Below are positions 1 to 5,253 of a stretch of 5,964 nucleotides of DNA, in pieces. Where the stretch lies: contig USJB01000083.1 in NCBI GenBank assembly GCA_900554905.1, positions 1 to 5,964 of the forward strand. The letters run 5' to 3'. How positions within the stretch are numbered: position 1 is the first letter of the stretch; every line of letters begins with the position of its first letter. The position numbers and the translations under genes are program-made. This stretch comes from an uncultured Collinsella sp. (GTDB lineage: Bacteria > Actinomycetota > Coriobacteriia > Coriobacteriales > Coriobacteriaceae). The notes beneath the pieces are model-generated. The model was given only the letters and a program-made list of their open reading frames with translations. It had not been told where the DNA came from and ran no database searches.

Positions 1-480
1 GTCTACACCGGTCCGAGCTTTGCTATCGACGCCATCGCCGCCGGTCACGAGGCCGCTGTCTCCATCCATCGCTTTGTGCAGCCGGGCTCCACGCTCACCA
101 TCGGCCGCAATCAGCGCCGCTACACCGCACTCGACCGCGACGACGTTGTGCTCGAGAGCTACGACAACGCGAGCCGCGAGGTTGCGCATGTGGACCGCGA
201 ACGCGAGAAGGCTGCGCCGTTTAGCGAGTATGTTGAGACCTTTACCGAGGAGCAAGTGCGCGCCGAGACCGCCCGCTGCCTGGGCTGCGGCGCCTCGATT
301 GTCGACCCCAACAAGTGCATCGGCTGCGGCCTGTGCACCACCAAGTGCGCGTTTGACGCCATCCATCTGGATCGCGACCGCCCCGAGTGCTCCACGATGG
401 TCAAATACGAGCAAAAGCTCCCAAGCCTTGGCAAGTACGCGCTCAAGCGTGCAATTAAAATCAAGTTCGGTCGTAAATAG
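1..480 (+). CDS. FAD/NAD(P)-dependent oxidoreductase with C-terminal [4Fe-4S] motif, GltD-like (3' end)
   Basis: Open from base 1 to the TAG at 478-480; the start lies outside the window, leaving 159 C-terminal residues. The first residues (VYTGPSFAIDAIAAGHEAA) match the last part of the nucleotide-binding fold in glutamate synthase small-subunit-like oxidoreductases, where a TGP-FAIDAIAAG segment packs on FAD. A cysteine-rich tail follows: a CLGCG pair (codons at 277 and 286), then CIGCGLCTTKC (cysteines at 316, 325, 334, 346), the C-x2-C-x2-C-x3-C pattern of a [4Fe-4S] cluster. Such proteins are cytoplasmic and move electrons between NAD(P)H, flavin and Fe-S partners; the actual substrate cannot be told from this fragment. 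The end is lysine/arginine rich. A terminator follows directly, so it is probably the last gene of its transcript and not co-transcribed with hypA. The family call is fairly secure, the reaction is not. Confidence 0.85.
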   Translation, partial: VYTGPSFAIDAIAAGHEAAVSIHRFVQPGSTLTIGRNQRRYTALDRDDVVLESYDNASREVAHVDREREKAAPFSEYVETFTEEQVRAETARCLGCGASIVDPNKCIGCGLCTTKCAFDAIHLDRDRPECSTMVKYEQKLPSLGKYALKRAIKIKFGRK

Positions 481-497
481 GTAACCATGGCGGATAG

Positions 498-535
498 GGG
501 GACGGCGCAGACTAGATTTCGCCGTCCCCTTGCTT
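498..535 (+). terminator. Rho-independent terminator after the oxidoreductase gene
   Basis: A perfect 10-bp GC-rich stem (GGGGACGGCG at 498-507, CGCCGTCCCC at 520-529) with a 12-nt loop, followed by TTGCTTT. The T-tract is interrupted, so efficiency may be moderate. It begins 17 bases after the stop codon. Confidence 0.8.
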
Positions 536-576
536 TGAGTTTGCATCGCATCAACCGTTGTTGAAAGGTTTCTACC

Positions 577-1005
577 TTGCATGAATTAGGGATTGTGTAT
601 CACATCATTCGCGATGTTGAGAATGTGGCGCGCGCCAATGGCGTGCGTCGCGTTTCGAGCGTGACGTTGCTGCTGGGCGAAGTCTCGGGCGTCGTTCCCG
701 ACTTGCTGCTCGACGCTTGGCGCTGGGCGGCAGATAAAAAGCCCATCACCGAGGGTGCAGAGCTTATCGTGGAGCCCGTTGAGGCCGTGACACATTGCGA
801 GGCGTGTAGCTGCGACTACGCGACGGTCGAGCACGGCAAGACCTGCCCCCATTGCGGTAGCGGCGAGACATACCTGCTGCAGGGCCAGGAGGTCATGATC
901 AAGCAGATCGAGACCCCCGACGAGGACCCGGCAGACGCTGTCCCCGACGGTCCTTCCGACGTCCCCGACGCCGTCGACGCCGCCAACCCCCTCCACATCG
1001 CCTAA
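577..1005 (+). CDS. hypA: Hydrogenase/nickel maturation metallochaperone HypA
   Basis: A 142-residue cytoplasmic nickel chaperone of the HypA/HybF family, which works with HypB to deliver Ni(II) to [NiFe]-hydrogenase precursors (or urease in some bacteria). The N-terminus MHELGIV carries the conserved nickel ligand His2 followed by Glu3; this fixes the TTG start at 577, preceded by GAAAGG at 563-568 with 8-nt spacing. The structural zinc site is present as C74-x2-C77 and C90-x2-C93, with an extra Cys79. The central VTLLLGEVSGVVPD-L-DAW stretch is typical. The protein is longer than usual (most are about 113-120 residues): from about residue 113 there is an Asp/Pro/Ala-rich tail of roughly 30 residues, probably disordered. 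No hydrogenase or other hyp gene is in the window, and a terminator lies upstream, so it appears to have its own transcript. Identity is confident; the target enzyme is unknown. Confidence 0.93.
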   Translation: MHELGIVYHIIRDVENVARANGVRRVSSVTLLLGEVSGVVPDLLLDAWRWAADKKPITEGAELIVEPVEAVTHCEACSCDYATVEHGKTCPHCGSGETYLLQGQEVMIKQIETPDEDPADAVPDGPSDVPDAVDAANPLHIA

Positions 1006-1007
1006 CT

Positions 1008-1090
1008 TGGTCGTTGGGGACGTTCTTAAACGACTAGTCAAACAAGAACGTCCCCAACGACTAGTCGTTTAAGAACGTCCCCAATGACTA
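1008..1090. repeat. Inverted/direct repeat cluster downstream of hypA with two exclusive foldings
   Basis: Three copies of the 17-mer AAGAACGTCCCCAACGA: inverted at 1011-1027, direct at 1044-1060, and direct at 1071-1087 with one change (C to T at 1085). Copy 1 can pair perfectly with copy 2 (17 bp, 16-nt loop), or with copy 3 in a longer duplex that takes in the flanks (arms 1008-1038 and 1060-1090, 31 bp with two G-T pairs). The palindrome ACTAGT occurs between copies at 1033-1038 and 1060-1065. It starts 2 bases after the hypA stop and could stop transcription or protect the mRNA end, but it lacks a T-tract, so it is not a standard terminator. No coding role is visible. Confidence 0.85.
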
Positions 1091-1133
1091 CTTGCGCTAG
1101 AGCATAAGTCACGCTAATAGTCAAGTTATGTCT

Positions 1134-1307
1134 GTTTAAACAAAATAGCAGCAGTACAAGCGCATTCACGCTTGCCTAAAATCGATATTAATGAACAGCC
1201 TGCTTGTATCTGTAAAATGCATGGCTTGATGAGCGACGCCTTGTCGTGTAATGAGTCAAAAAGCAGTAACGTAATCAACTTGTAACAAACCTAGACGTTT
1301 AAACAAA
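1134..1307. promoter_or_regulatory. Candidate operator pair: two GTTTAAACAAA motifs
   Basis: The 11-mer GTTTAAACAAA occurs at 1134-1144 and again at 1297-1307, in the same orientation, 163 bp apart. Its core GTTTAAAC is an 8-bp palindrome (TGTTTAAACA, 10 bp, at the first site). The second copy ends 26 bases upstream of the TATAAT box, suitable for an activator or repressor. This is inference from repetition and position; the motif is AT-rich and could be chance. Confidence 0.35.
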
Positions 1308-1332
1308 TAATCCAACCTTTTGCGGATTTAGC

Positions 1333-1338
1333 TATAAT
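1333..1338 (+). promoter_or_regulatory. Probable -10 box of the mannose PTS promoter
   Basis: A perfect TATAAT lies 71 bases upstream of the manX start. No good -35 is present at 16-18 bp spacing (ATCCAA at 1310-1315 for 17 bp), which fits a promoter that depends on an activator. A second -10-like box, TATACT, is at 1356-1361 inside a partial duplication (AGCTATAATTCC versus AGCTATACTCC). Confidence 0.5.
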
Positions 1339-1394
1339 TCCACAAACCAAACAGCTATACTCCTTTCATGTCGTGTAGGAAATACGTAGACAAA

Positions 1395-1401
1395 AAGGAG
1401 G
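1395..1401 (+). promoter_or_regulatory. Shine-Dalgarno that decides the manX start
   Basis: AAGGAGG sits 7 nt before the ATG at 1409 but only 4 nt before the in-frame GTG at 1406. The ATG is preferred; it also gives the usual MVSIVLASHG N-terminus. Confidence 0.8.
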
Positions 1402-1408
1402 TTATGTG

Positions 1409-2398
1409 ATGGTAAGTATTGTTCTTGCTAGCCACGGGGACTTGGCAGCTGGAATCAAGCAGACGGGCTCGATGGTCTTTGGCGATCAGCCGTCTGTTGC
1501 CGTGGTCTCGCTCGAGCCGAGCATGGGCCCCGACGACTTCCGTGCCAAGGTCGAGGAAGCAATCGCTTCCTTCGAGGACCAGGAGCAGGTGCTCTTCCTC
1601 GTTGATCTGTGGGGCGGCACGCCGTTCAACCAGATCAGCGGGCTCATCGAGGGCCACGATTCCTGGGCTATCGTCACCGGTGTCAACCTGCCTATGCTCA
1701 TCGAGGCATATTCGCAGCGCTTTGACGCAAAGAACACTGCACATGCGATCGCAAAACATCTCGTGACTGAGGCTAAGGCTGGCGTGCGCGTCAAGCCCGA
1801 GTCTCTGGAGCCCGAGGAGAAGAAGCCGGCTGTGGCCGCCGCTGCTCCTGCAGGCGCCATCCCTCCGGGAACGGTCATCGGCGACGGGCACATCAAGATT
1901 GCCCATGTCCGTATCGACACCCGTCTGCTGCATGGTCAGGTGGCCACCACGTGGACCAAGCAGATCAACCCCAACCGCATCATCGTGGTTTCCGACGGCG
2001 TTGCTCACGACGAGCTCCGCAAGACCATGATCGAGCAGGCTGCCCCTCCGGGAGTCCATGCCAACGTCGTTCCCATCAAGAAGATGGCCGAGGTCGTCAA
2101 GGACACGCGCTTTGGTGACACCAAGGCCATGCTGCTCTTCGAGAACCCGCAGGATCTGCTCAAGGCCATCGAGGCCGGCGTCGACATCAAGGAAGTCAAC
2201 ATCGGTTCCATGGCTCACTCCAAGGGCAAGGTCGTCGTCACCAACGCCGTCGCTATGGGCGATGACGACGTTAAGACCCTCGAGGCCCTCAAGGCCAAGG
2301 GCGTCAAGTTCGAGGTCCGCAAGGTTCCTTCGGATTCCTCCGAGGATCTCGACGCCATGTTGAAGAAAGCTAAGGCCGAACTGGCCGCTCAAGCATAG
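1409..2398 (+). CDS. manX: PTS mannose-family EIIAB fusion
   Basis: A 329-residue cytoplasmic phosphotransferase that takes phosphate from HPr and passes it to sugar bound by EIIC-EIID. The A domain (about 1-125) starts MVSIVLASHG, with His9 as first phosphorylation site, and has the family signature VDLWGGTPFN around Asp66 and residues 69-74. A Glu/Lys then Ala/Pro-rich hinge (about 128-155) leads to the B domain (about 160-329), where RIDTRLLHGQV places the second active histidine at His175, the same number as in E. coli ManX. Late-domain motifs VNIGSMAHSKGK and KGVKFEVRKVP are also typical. It is the first gene of the operon, 18 bases before manY. All arginine codons are CGC/CGT, as in a well-expressed native gene. 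Family and architecture are certain; the sugar (mannose, glucose, glucosamine, fructose or related) is inferred, with DUF956 nearby favouring the mannose/glucose type. Confidence 0.95.
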   Translation: MVSIVLASHGDLAAGIKQTGSMVFGDQPSVAVVSLEPSMGPDDFRAKVEEAIASFEDQEQVLFLVDLWGGTPFNQISGLIEGHDSWAIVTGVNLPMLIEAYSQRFDAKNTAHAIAKHLVTEAKAGVRVKPESLEPEEKKPAVAAAAPAGAIPPGTVIGDGHIKIAHVRIDTRLLHGQVATTWTKQINPNRIIVVSDGVAHDELRKTMIEQAAPPGVHANVVPIKKMAEVVKDTRFGDTKAMLLFENPQDLLKAIEAGVDIKEVNIGSMAHSKGKVVVTNAVAMGDDDVKTLEALKAKGVKFEVRKVPSDSSEDLDAMLKKAKAELAAQA

Positions 2399-2416
2399 TA
2401 AAGGAGGGTCCGATAC

Positions 2417-3235
2417 ATGTCTGCAATCACTATTCTGCTTGTTGCGATTGTCGCGTTGCTTGCCGGTATGGAAGGCATTCTGGATGAGTTCCAGTTCCAT
2501 CAGCCGCTCGTGGCATGCACGCTTATCGGTCTCGTAACCGGTCACCTTCAGGAGGGCATCCTCCTGGGCGGTTCGCTCCAGATGATGGCCCTTGGCTGGG
2601 CTAACGTCGGCGCCGCCGTCGCGCCTGACGCCGCTCTGGCCTCGGTCGCTTCTTCGATCATCATGGTGCTCGCCCTCAACGGTGGCGCCACCGATTCGGC
2701 CAAGGCCGTTACCGCGGCCATCGCCGTCGCCGTCCCGCTGTCGGTCGCTGGTCTGTTCCTGACCATGATCTGCCGTACCATTGCTACCGCTATCGCTCAC
2801 GCCATGGACGGTTGCGCCGAGAAGGGCGACTTCTCCGGCATCGAGCGCTGGCAGTACGCTGCCATCCTCATGCAGGGCCTTCGTATCGCCATCCCGGCAG
2901 TGCTTCTGTGCGTCATCCCGGCCGAGGCCGTTACCAACGCGCTTAACGCTATGCCCGACTGGCTGTCCGGCGGCATGGCTGTCGGCGGCGGCATGGTCGC
3001 TTCCGTCGGTTACGCCATGGTCATCAACATGATGGCCACCAAGGAGACCTGGCCGTTCTTCGTCCTCGGCTTTGTCCTTGCTGCCATCCCTCAGCTCACG
3101 CTGATCGCCCTTGGCCTCATCGGCATCTCCCTTGCCCTCATCTACCTTGGCCTTAAGGATCTGGCCAAGCAGGGTGGCGGCATGGGCGGTGGCTCCGGCG
3201 ACCCGCTCGGCGACATTCTGAACGATTACGAGTAG
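2417..3235 (+). CDS. manY: PTS mannose-family EIIC, membrane permease subunit
   Basis: A 272-residue inner-membrane protein (E. coli ManY is 266) forming the sugar-translocating channel with EIID. It is hydrophobic throughout. The N-terminal part contains DEFQFHQPLVACTLIGLVTG and HLQEGILLGGSLQMMALGW, the characteristic EIIC-Man segments linked to substrate binding. Later hydrophobic stretches include the one around residues 100-120 (AVAVPLSVAGLFLTMI) and a C-terminal one (LTLIALGLIGISLALIYLGL), followed by a cytoplasmic glycine-rich acidic tail (GGGMGGGSGDPLGDILNDYE). The ATG at 2417 follows AAGGAGGG at 2401-2408. The gene is 18 bases after manX, and its stop codon overlaps the Shine-Dalgarno of manZ, pointing to tight coupling. 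Subunit identity is secure. Confidence 0.95.
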   Translation: MSAITILLVAIVALLAGMEGILDEFQFHQPLVACTLIGLVTGHLQEGILLGGSLQMMALGWANVGAAVAPDAALASVASSIIMVLALNGGATDSAKAVTAAIAVAVPLSVAGLFLTMICRTIATAIAHAMDGCAEKGDFSGIERWQYAAILMQGLRIAIPAVLLCVIPAEAVTNALNAMPDWLSGGMAVGGGMVASVGYAMVINMMATKETWPFFVLGFVLAAIPQLTLIALGLIGISLALIYLGLKDLAKQGGGMGGGSGDPLGDILNDYE

Positions 3236-3241
3236 GAGGGG
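3234..3241 (+). promoter_or_regulatory. Shine-Dalgarno that decides the manZ start
   Basis: AGGAGGGG overlaps the manY stop codon (3233-3235). An in-frame GTG at 3243 is too close (1-3 nt), whereas the ATG at 3252 lies 10 nt after the last G, so the ATG is taken as the start. Confidence 0.75.
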
Positions 3242-3251
3242 AGTGATACAT

Positions 3252-4172
3252 ATGGCAGAGAACAAGATTCAGCTCACCAAGGCTGACCGTAAGAAGGTTT
3301 GCTTCCGTCATCAGTTCCTTCAGGGCTCGTGGAACTACGAGCGTATGCAGAACGGCGGCTGGTGCTTCGCAATGATCCCTGCGATCAAGAAGCTCTACAC
3401 CAGCAAGGATGACCAGATTGCCGCTCTTAAGCGCCACCTGGAGTTCTATAACACCCACCCCTATGTTTCCGCCCCCGTCATTGGCGTTACCCTCGCCCTC
3501 GAGGAGGAGCGCGCCAACGGTGCTCCGATCGATGACGTCGCCATCCAGGGCGTCAAGGTCGGTATGATGGGCCCGCTCGCCGGCGTCGGCGACCCCGTCT
3601 TCTGGTTCACCCTTCGCCCGATTCTGGGCGCTCTGGGCGCTTCCCTGGCCATGTCCGGCAGCATCGTCGGTCCGCTGCTGTTCTTCTTCGCGTGGAACAT
3701 CATCCGTTACGCTTTCCTGTGGTACACGCAGGAGTTTGGCTACAAGGTCGGCTCCTCCATCGCCAAGGACCTCTCCGGTGGTCTGATGGGCAAGGTCACC
3801 GAGGGCGCTTCCATCCTGGGTATGTTCATCATCGGCGCCCTGGTCGAGCGCTGGGTGTCCATTTCCTTCACCCCGATCGTCTCCACGGTCAAGCAGTCTG
3901 CTGGCGCCTTTATCGACTGGGCTAGCCTGCCCTCCGGTTCCGAGGGTATCAAGGAAGCGCTGACGATGTACAACTCCGTCGGTGCTACCGCCCTTGATCA
4001 GATGAAGGTCACCACGCTTCAGGCCAACCTCGATCAGCTCATCCCCGGCCTTGCCGCCGTGTGCCTGACCCTGCTGGTCTGCAAGCTCCTCAAGAAGAAG
4101 GTTAGCCCGATCGTCATCATCCTGGCTCTCTTCGCCGTCGGCATCATCGGTCGCTTCTGCGGCTTCATGTAA
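3252..4172 (+). CDS. manZ: PTS mannose-family EIID, membrane subunit
   Basis: A 306-residue membrane protein that pairs with EIIC. The N-terminal cytoplasmic part holds the family's FRHQFLQGSWNYERMQNGGW segment (residues 18-36) and the LKRHLEFYNTHPYVS motif (59-73). The signature MMGPLAGVGDPVFWFTLRPI is at 105-124, followed by hydrophobic segments at about 124-150 and 186-200, and two C-terminal membrane segments (about 263-280 and 285-303) around a KKK loop. E. coli ManZ is about 283-286 residues; the extra length falls in the 205-260 region, ahead of the last two membrane segments. It starts 16 bases after manY and is followed by a strong terminator, so it closes the main PTS transcript. 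Subunit identity is secure; sugar specificity is not readable. Confidence 0.95.
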   Translation: MAENKIQLTKADRKKVCFRHQFLQGSWNYERMQNGGWCFAMIPAIKKLYTSKDDQIAALKRHLEFYNTHPYVSAPVIGVTLALEEERANGAPIDDVAIQGVKVGMMGPLAGVGDPVFWFTLRPILGALGASLAMSGSIVGPLLFFFAWNIIRYAFLWYTQEFGYKVGSSIAKDLSGGLMGKVTEGASILGMFIIGALVERWVSISFTPIVSTVKQSAGAFIDWASLPSGSEGIKEALTMYNSVGATALDQMKVTTLQANLDQLIPGLAAVCLTLLVCKLLKKKVSPIVIILALFAVGIIGRFCGFM

Positions 4173-4228
4173 GCACGCTTCGGCTTAAGACCGAGAGTTG
4201 CTAGGTAAGGGCTTTTGAGCCATTGAAA

Positions 4229-4276
4229 CGGACCGCACCCGGTGGGTACACTGGATGCGGTCCGATTGTTTTATTT
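4229..4276 (+). terminator. Strong rho-independent terminator between manZ and manO
   Basis: CGGACCGCA at 4229-4237 pairs perfectly with TGCGGTCCG at 4256-4264. Inside, after one mismatch, 4239-4244 pairs with 4249-4254 (one G-T pair) around a GGTA tetraloop. ATTGTTTTATTT follows. It is the strongest terminator in the window and lies between two functionally linked genes. Confidence 0.88.
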
Positions 4277-4292
4277 GGAGGGCGAGGCGCGC

Positions 4293-4691
4293 ATGGCGCA
4301 ATCTCAGAACAGCACGGTCGATCTGGCAACGCCGGCAACCTGCCTGATGGGGCTTACCAGCCACGGTAACGTGATGGTGGGCAATAAGGCGTTCGAGTAT
4401 TACAACGAGCGCAATCCCGAGGATTATATTCAAATCCCGTGGGACGAGGTCGACTATATTGCCGCCGAGGTTTTGCGCGGCACCAAGAAGATTACGCGTT
4501 TTGCCATCTTCACCAAGGACAACGGTCACTTTACGTTTTCGACGCGCGACGACAAAGAGACGCTTCGTGCGGTCCGCAAGTACGTCGACGAGGATAAGCT
4601 CGTGCGTTCGCCCGACTTTATCGATGTGACTGCCAAGGGTGCCAAGAGCATCCCCTCCGTCATCAAAAGCCTCTTCCACAAAGGTAACTAG
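4293..4691 (+). CDS. manO: DUF956 family protein, mannose PTS accessory (ManO)
   Basis: A 132-residue soluble protein recognised as DUF956, a family found beside mannose-family PTS operons in Firmicutes and Actinobacteria, where it is named ManO and suspected of regulating the system. Hallmarks seen: VDLATPATCLMGLTSHGNVMVGNKAFEYYN (about 9-38), the highly conserved YIQIPWDEVDYI (about 45-56), a basic beta-rich stretch RFAIFTKDNGHFTFST, and LRAVRKYVDEDKLVRSPDF near the end. There is no signal peptide, membrane segment or DNA-binding helix pair. The ATG at 4293 is chosen because GGAGGG (4277-4282) precedes it by 10 nt; an in-frame GTG at 4242 lies inside the terminator hairpin. Its molecular function is not established, so the role is from context. 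It is likely expressed by readthrough of the terminator or from an unseen promoter. The stop codon overlaps a repeat copy. Confidence 0.9.
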   Translation: MAQSQNSTVDLATPATCLMGLTSHGNVMVGNKAFEYYNERNPEDYIQIPWDEVDYIAAEVLRGTKKITRFAIFTKDNGHFTFSTRDDKETLRAVRKYVDEDKLVRSPDFIDVTAKGAKSIPSVIKSLFHKGN

Positions 4692-4713
4692 TCATTAAAG
4701 AGCGCCCCCCAAA
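4688..4713 (+). repeat. Degraded copy of the post-hypA repeat, overlapping the manO stop
   Basis: CTAGTCATTAAAGAGCGCCC followed by CCCAAA aligns along its length with CTAGTCGTTTAAGAACGTCC plus CCAA at 1061-1084: identical CTAGTC, shared T/A-rich run, AAGA, CG and C-run, with four substitutions and a longer C-run. The copy begins within the last codons of manO. Homology is inferred by eye. Confidence 0.5.
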
Positions 4714-4714
4714 G

Positions 4715-4915
4715 TGGGACGCAGTTTCCCATGGGGCTCGATTGGGAAAGTGCATCCCAGTTCGAGCGCCGATTCCGGGATGTAGTTTCCGGAACGGGGC
4801 CGTTTGGGAAACCGTGTCCCGTTTCGAGCCGAAATTCTGGGACACAGTTTCCAGCGAGGTCCCATTGGGAAAGTTTGACCCAGAATTTGCCTGGATAGTG
4901 GGACACACTTTCCGG
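4715..4915. repeat. Array of seven 17-bp palindromic units in alternating orientation
   Basis: Forward units (consensus TGGGACACAGTTTCCCA) at 4715-4731, 4776-4792, 4838-4854 and 4899-4915; inverted units (TGGGAAAGTGTGTCCCA type) at 4743-4759, 4805-4821 and 4866-4882. Start-to-start spacing is 28, 33, 29, 33, 28, 33 bases, giving a forward-inverted pair period of 61-62 bp. Most units are also short palindromes (TGGGA...TCCCA). The 16-nt spacer after two of the inverted units is related (GTTCGAGCGCCGATTC and TTTCGAGCCGAAATTC). Adjacent units can form long hairpins; the first pair matches at 15 of 17 positions. The array fills the space between manO and the tRNA promoter and encodes nothing, since the period is not a multiple of three. 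Function unknown. Confidence 0.9.
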
Positions 4916-4975
4916 AGGGCTGTTCCACCGCAACTTCGAAGAGTGGCTATACGCTGTATTACAACGGCGTAAATC

Positions 4976-4984
4976 TGCTACACT
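4976..4984 (+). promoter_or_regulatory. Extended -10 promoter of the tRNA-Arg gene
   Basis: TGCTACACT has the TGN extension plus a -10 hexamer matching TATAAT at 4 of 6, ending 10 bases before the tRNA. Only a weak -35 (TGTATT at 4955-4960, 18-bp spacing) is seen. This places the transcript start a few bases before the mature tRNA. Confidence 0.5.
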
Positions 4985-4994
4985 AGTACAACAT

Positions 4995-5070
4995 GCCTCC
5001 GTAGCTCAGGGGATAGAGCACCGCTCTCCTAAAGCGGGTGTCGTGCGTTCGAATCGCACCGGGGGCACCA
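4995..5070 (+). tRNA. tRNA-Arg(CCT)
   Basis: A complete 76-nt cloverleaf. Acceptor stem GCCTCCG (4995-5001) pairs with CGGGGGC (5060-5066), with one G-T pair. Anticodon stem CCGCT/AGCGG (5021-5025 and 5033-5037) encloses the loop CTCCTAA, so the anticodon is CCT at 5028-5030, reading AGG. The T-loop TTCGAAT is intact. Discriminator A5067 and CCA (5068-5070) are encoded. It has its own promoter and terminator. tRNA-Arg genes are common integration sites for islands and phages, and the region downstream looks accessory. Confidence 0.97.
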
Positions 5071-5079
5071 GAAGTAAAT

Positions 5080-5117
5080 GCAGGTCAGACGGTATAAATC
5101 GTTTGACCTGCTTTCTT
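5080..5117 (+). terminator. Terminator of the tRNA-Arg transcript
   Basis: GCAGGTCA (5080-5087) pairs with TGACCTGC (5104-5111). The stem continues inward to about 14 bp with two G-T pairs around an ATAA loop (5094-5097), followed by TTTCTT. It starts 10 bases after the tRNA CCA end. Confidence 0.85.
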
Positions 5118-5141
5118 ATATAAGGGCATCGTTAACGTCAG

Positions 5142-5162
5142 TTGGGTAGAATTTGGGTAGAA
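5142..5162 (+). repeat. Tandem direct repeat TTGGGTAGAA x2, possible integrase arm sites
   Basis: TTGGGTAGAA is at 5142-5151 and 5153-5162, an 11-bp period (about one helical turn). It lies about 72 bases beyond the tRNA 3' end, a distance at which arm-type sites of tyrosine integrases can flank a tRNA-embedded attachment core. That role is inference; no integrase gene is in view. Confidence 0.45.
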
Positions 5163-5220
5163 AGTTTTTTTGTGAAGGGCTATGCCCAAAGTCCGGTTTC
5201 CAACCCTTCCCACAGCCTAC

Positions 5221-5237
5221 GGGCTTATAAGAAGCCC
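5221..5237. repeat. Small perfect hairpin
   Basis: GGGCTT (5221-5226) pairs with AAGCCC (5232-5237) around ATAAG. The TTCGG that follows is too short a T-run for a confident terminator. A smaller GGGC/GCCC hairpin lies about 40 bases upstream. Confidence 0.4.
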
Positions 5238-5253
5238 TTCGGCCATGGAAAGC

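Larger units (their letters stand above)
1091..1408 (+). promoter_or_regulatory. AT-rich control region upstream of the mannose PTS operon
   Basis: About 320 bases with no plausible gene on either strand, clearly more AT-rich than the flanking genes. It holds two GTTTAAACAAA motifs, a small perfect hairpin (CAAGCG at 1157-1162 with CGCTTG at 1169-1174, 6-nt loop), two AGCTATA direct repeats (1330-1336 and 1353-1359, 23 bp apart) and a TATAAT box. I see no convincing sigma-54 -24/-12 element, although many Firmicutes mannose PTS operons use one. The length suggests binding of at least one regulator; which one cannot be told. Confidence 0.6.

Noticed and set aside
1008..1090. Standard rho-independent terminator of hypA
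   Set aside because: The stems are strong, but none of the three copies is followed by a T-run on the plus strand, so it is reported as a repeat with possible but unproven termination activity.
1406..1408. GTG start for manX
   Set aside because: It is only 4 nt from the Shine-Dalgarno, whereas the adjacent ATG at 1409 has 7-nt spacing and gives the conserved N-terminus.
1355..3265. A 636-codon open frame on the minus strand across manX and manY
   Set aside because: It is antisense to two certain PTS genes, its protein is a low-complexity mix of His, Asp and Gly as expected from the complement of GC-biased codons, and it has no recognisable domain. Its length reflects codon bias in the real genes.
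4242..4292. GTG start at 4242 for manO, adding 17 residues
   Set aside because: It lies in the terminator hairpin loop region without a ribosome binding site. The ATG at 4293 has GGAGGG at suitable distance and gives the usual DUF956 N-terminus.
4715..4915. CRISPR array
   Set aside because: Units are only 17 bp, alternate in orientation and are imperfect, gaps are 10-16 bp and partly related to each other, and no cas gene is present.
4663..4933. Three overlapping minus-strand frames with a repeated NCVP-like peptide
   Set aside because: The peptide repeats come from the alternating DNA array. The 61-62 bp period shifts frame at each copy, so no protein repeat is maintained, and there is no ribosome binding site or conserved fold.
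4742..4972. A 76-codon plus-strand frame starting at TTG in the array
   Set aside because: It starts inside a repeat unit, has no Shine-Dalgarno, and runs through repeats toward the tRNA promoter.
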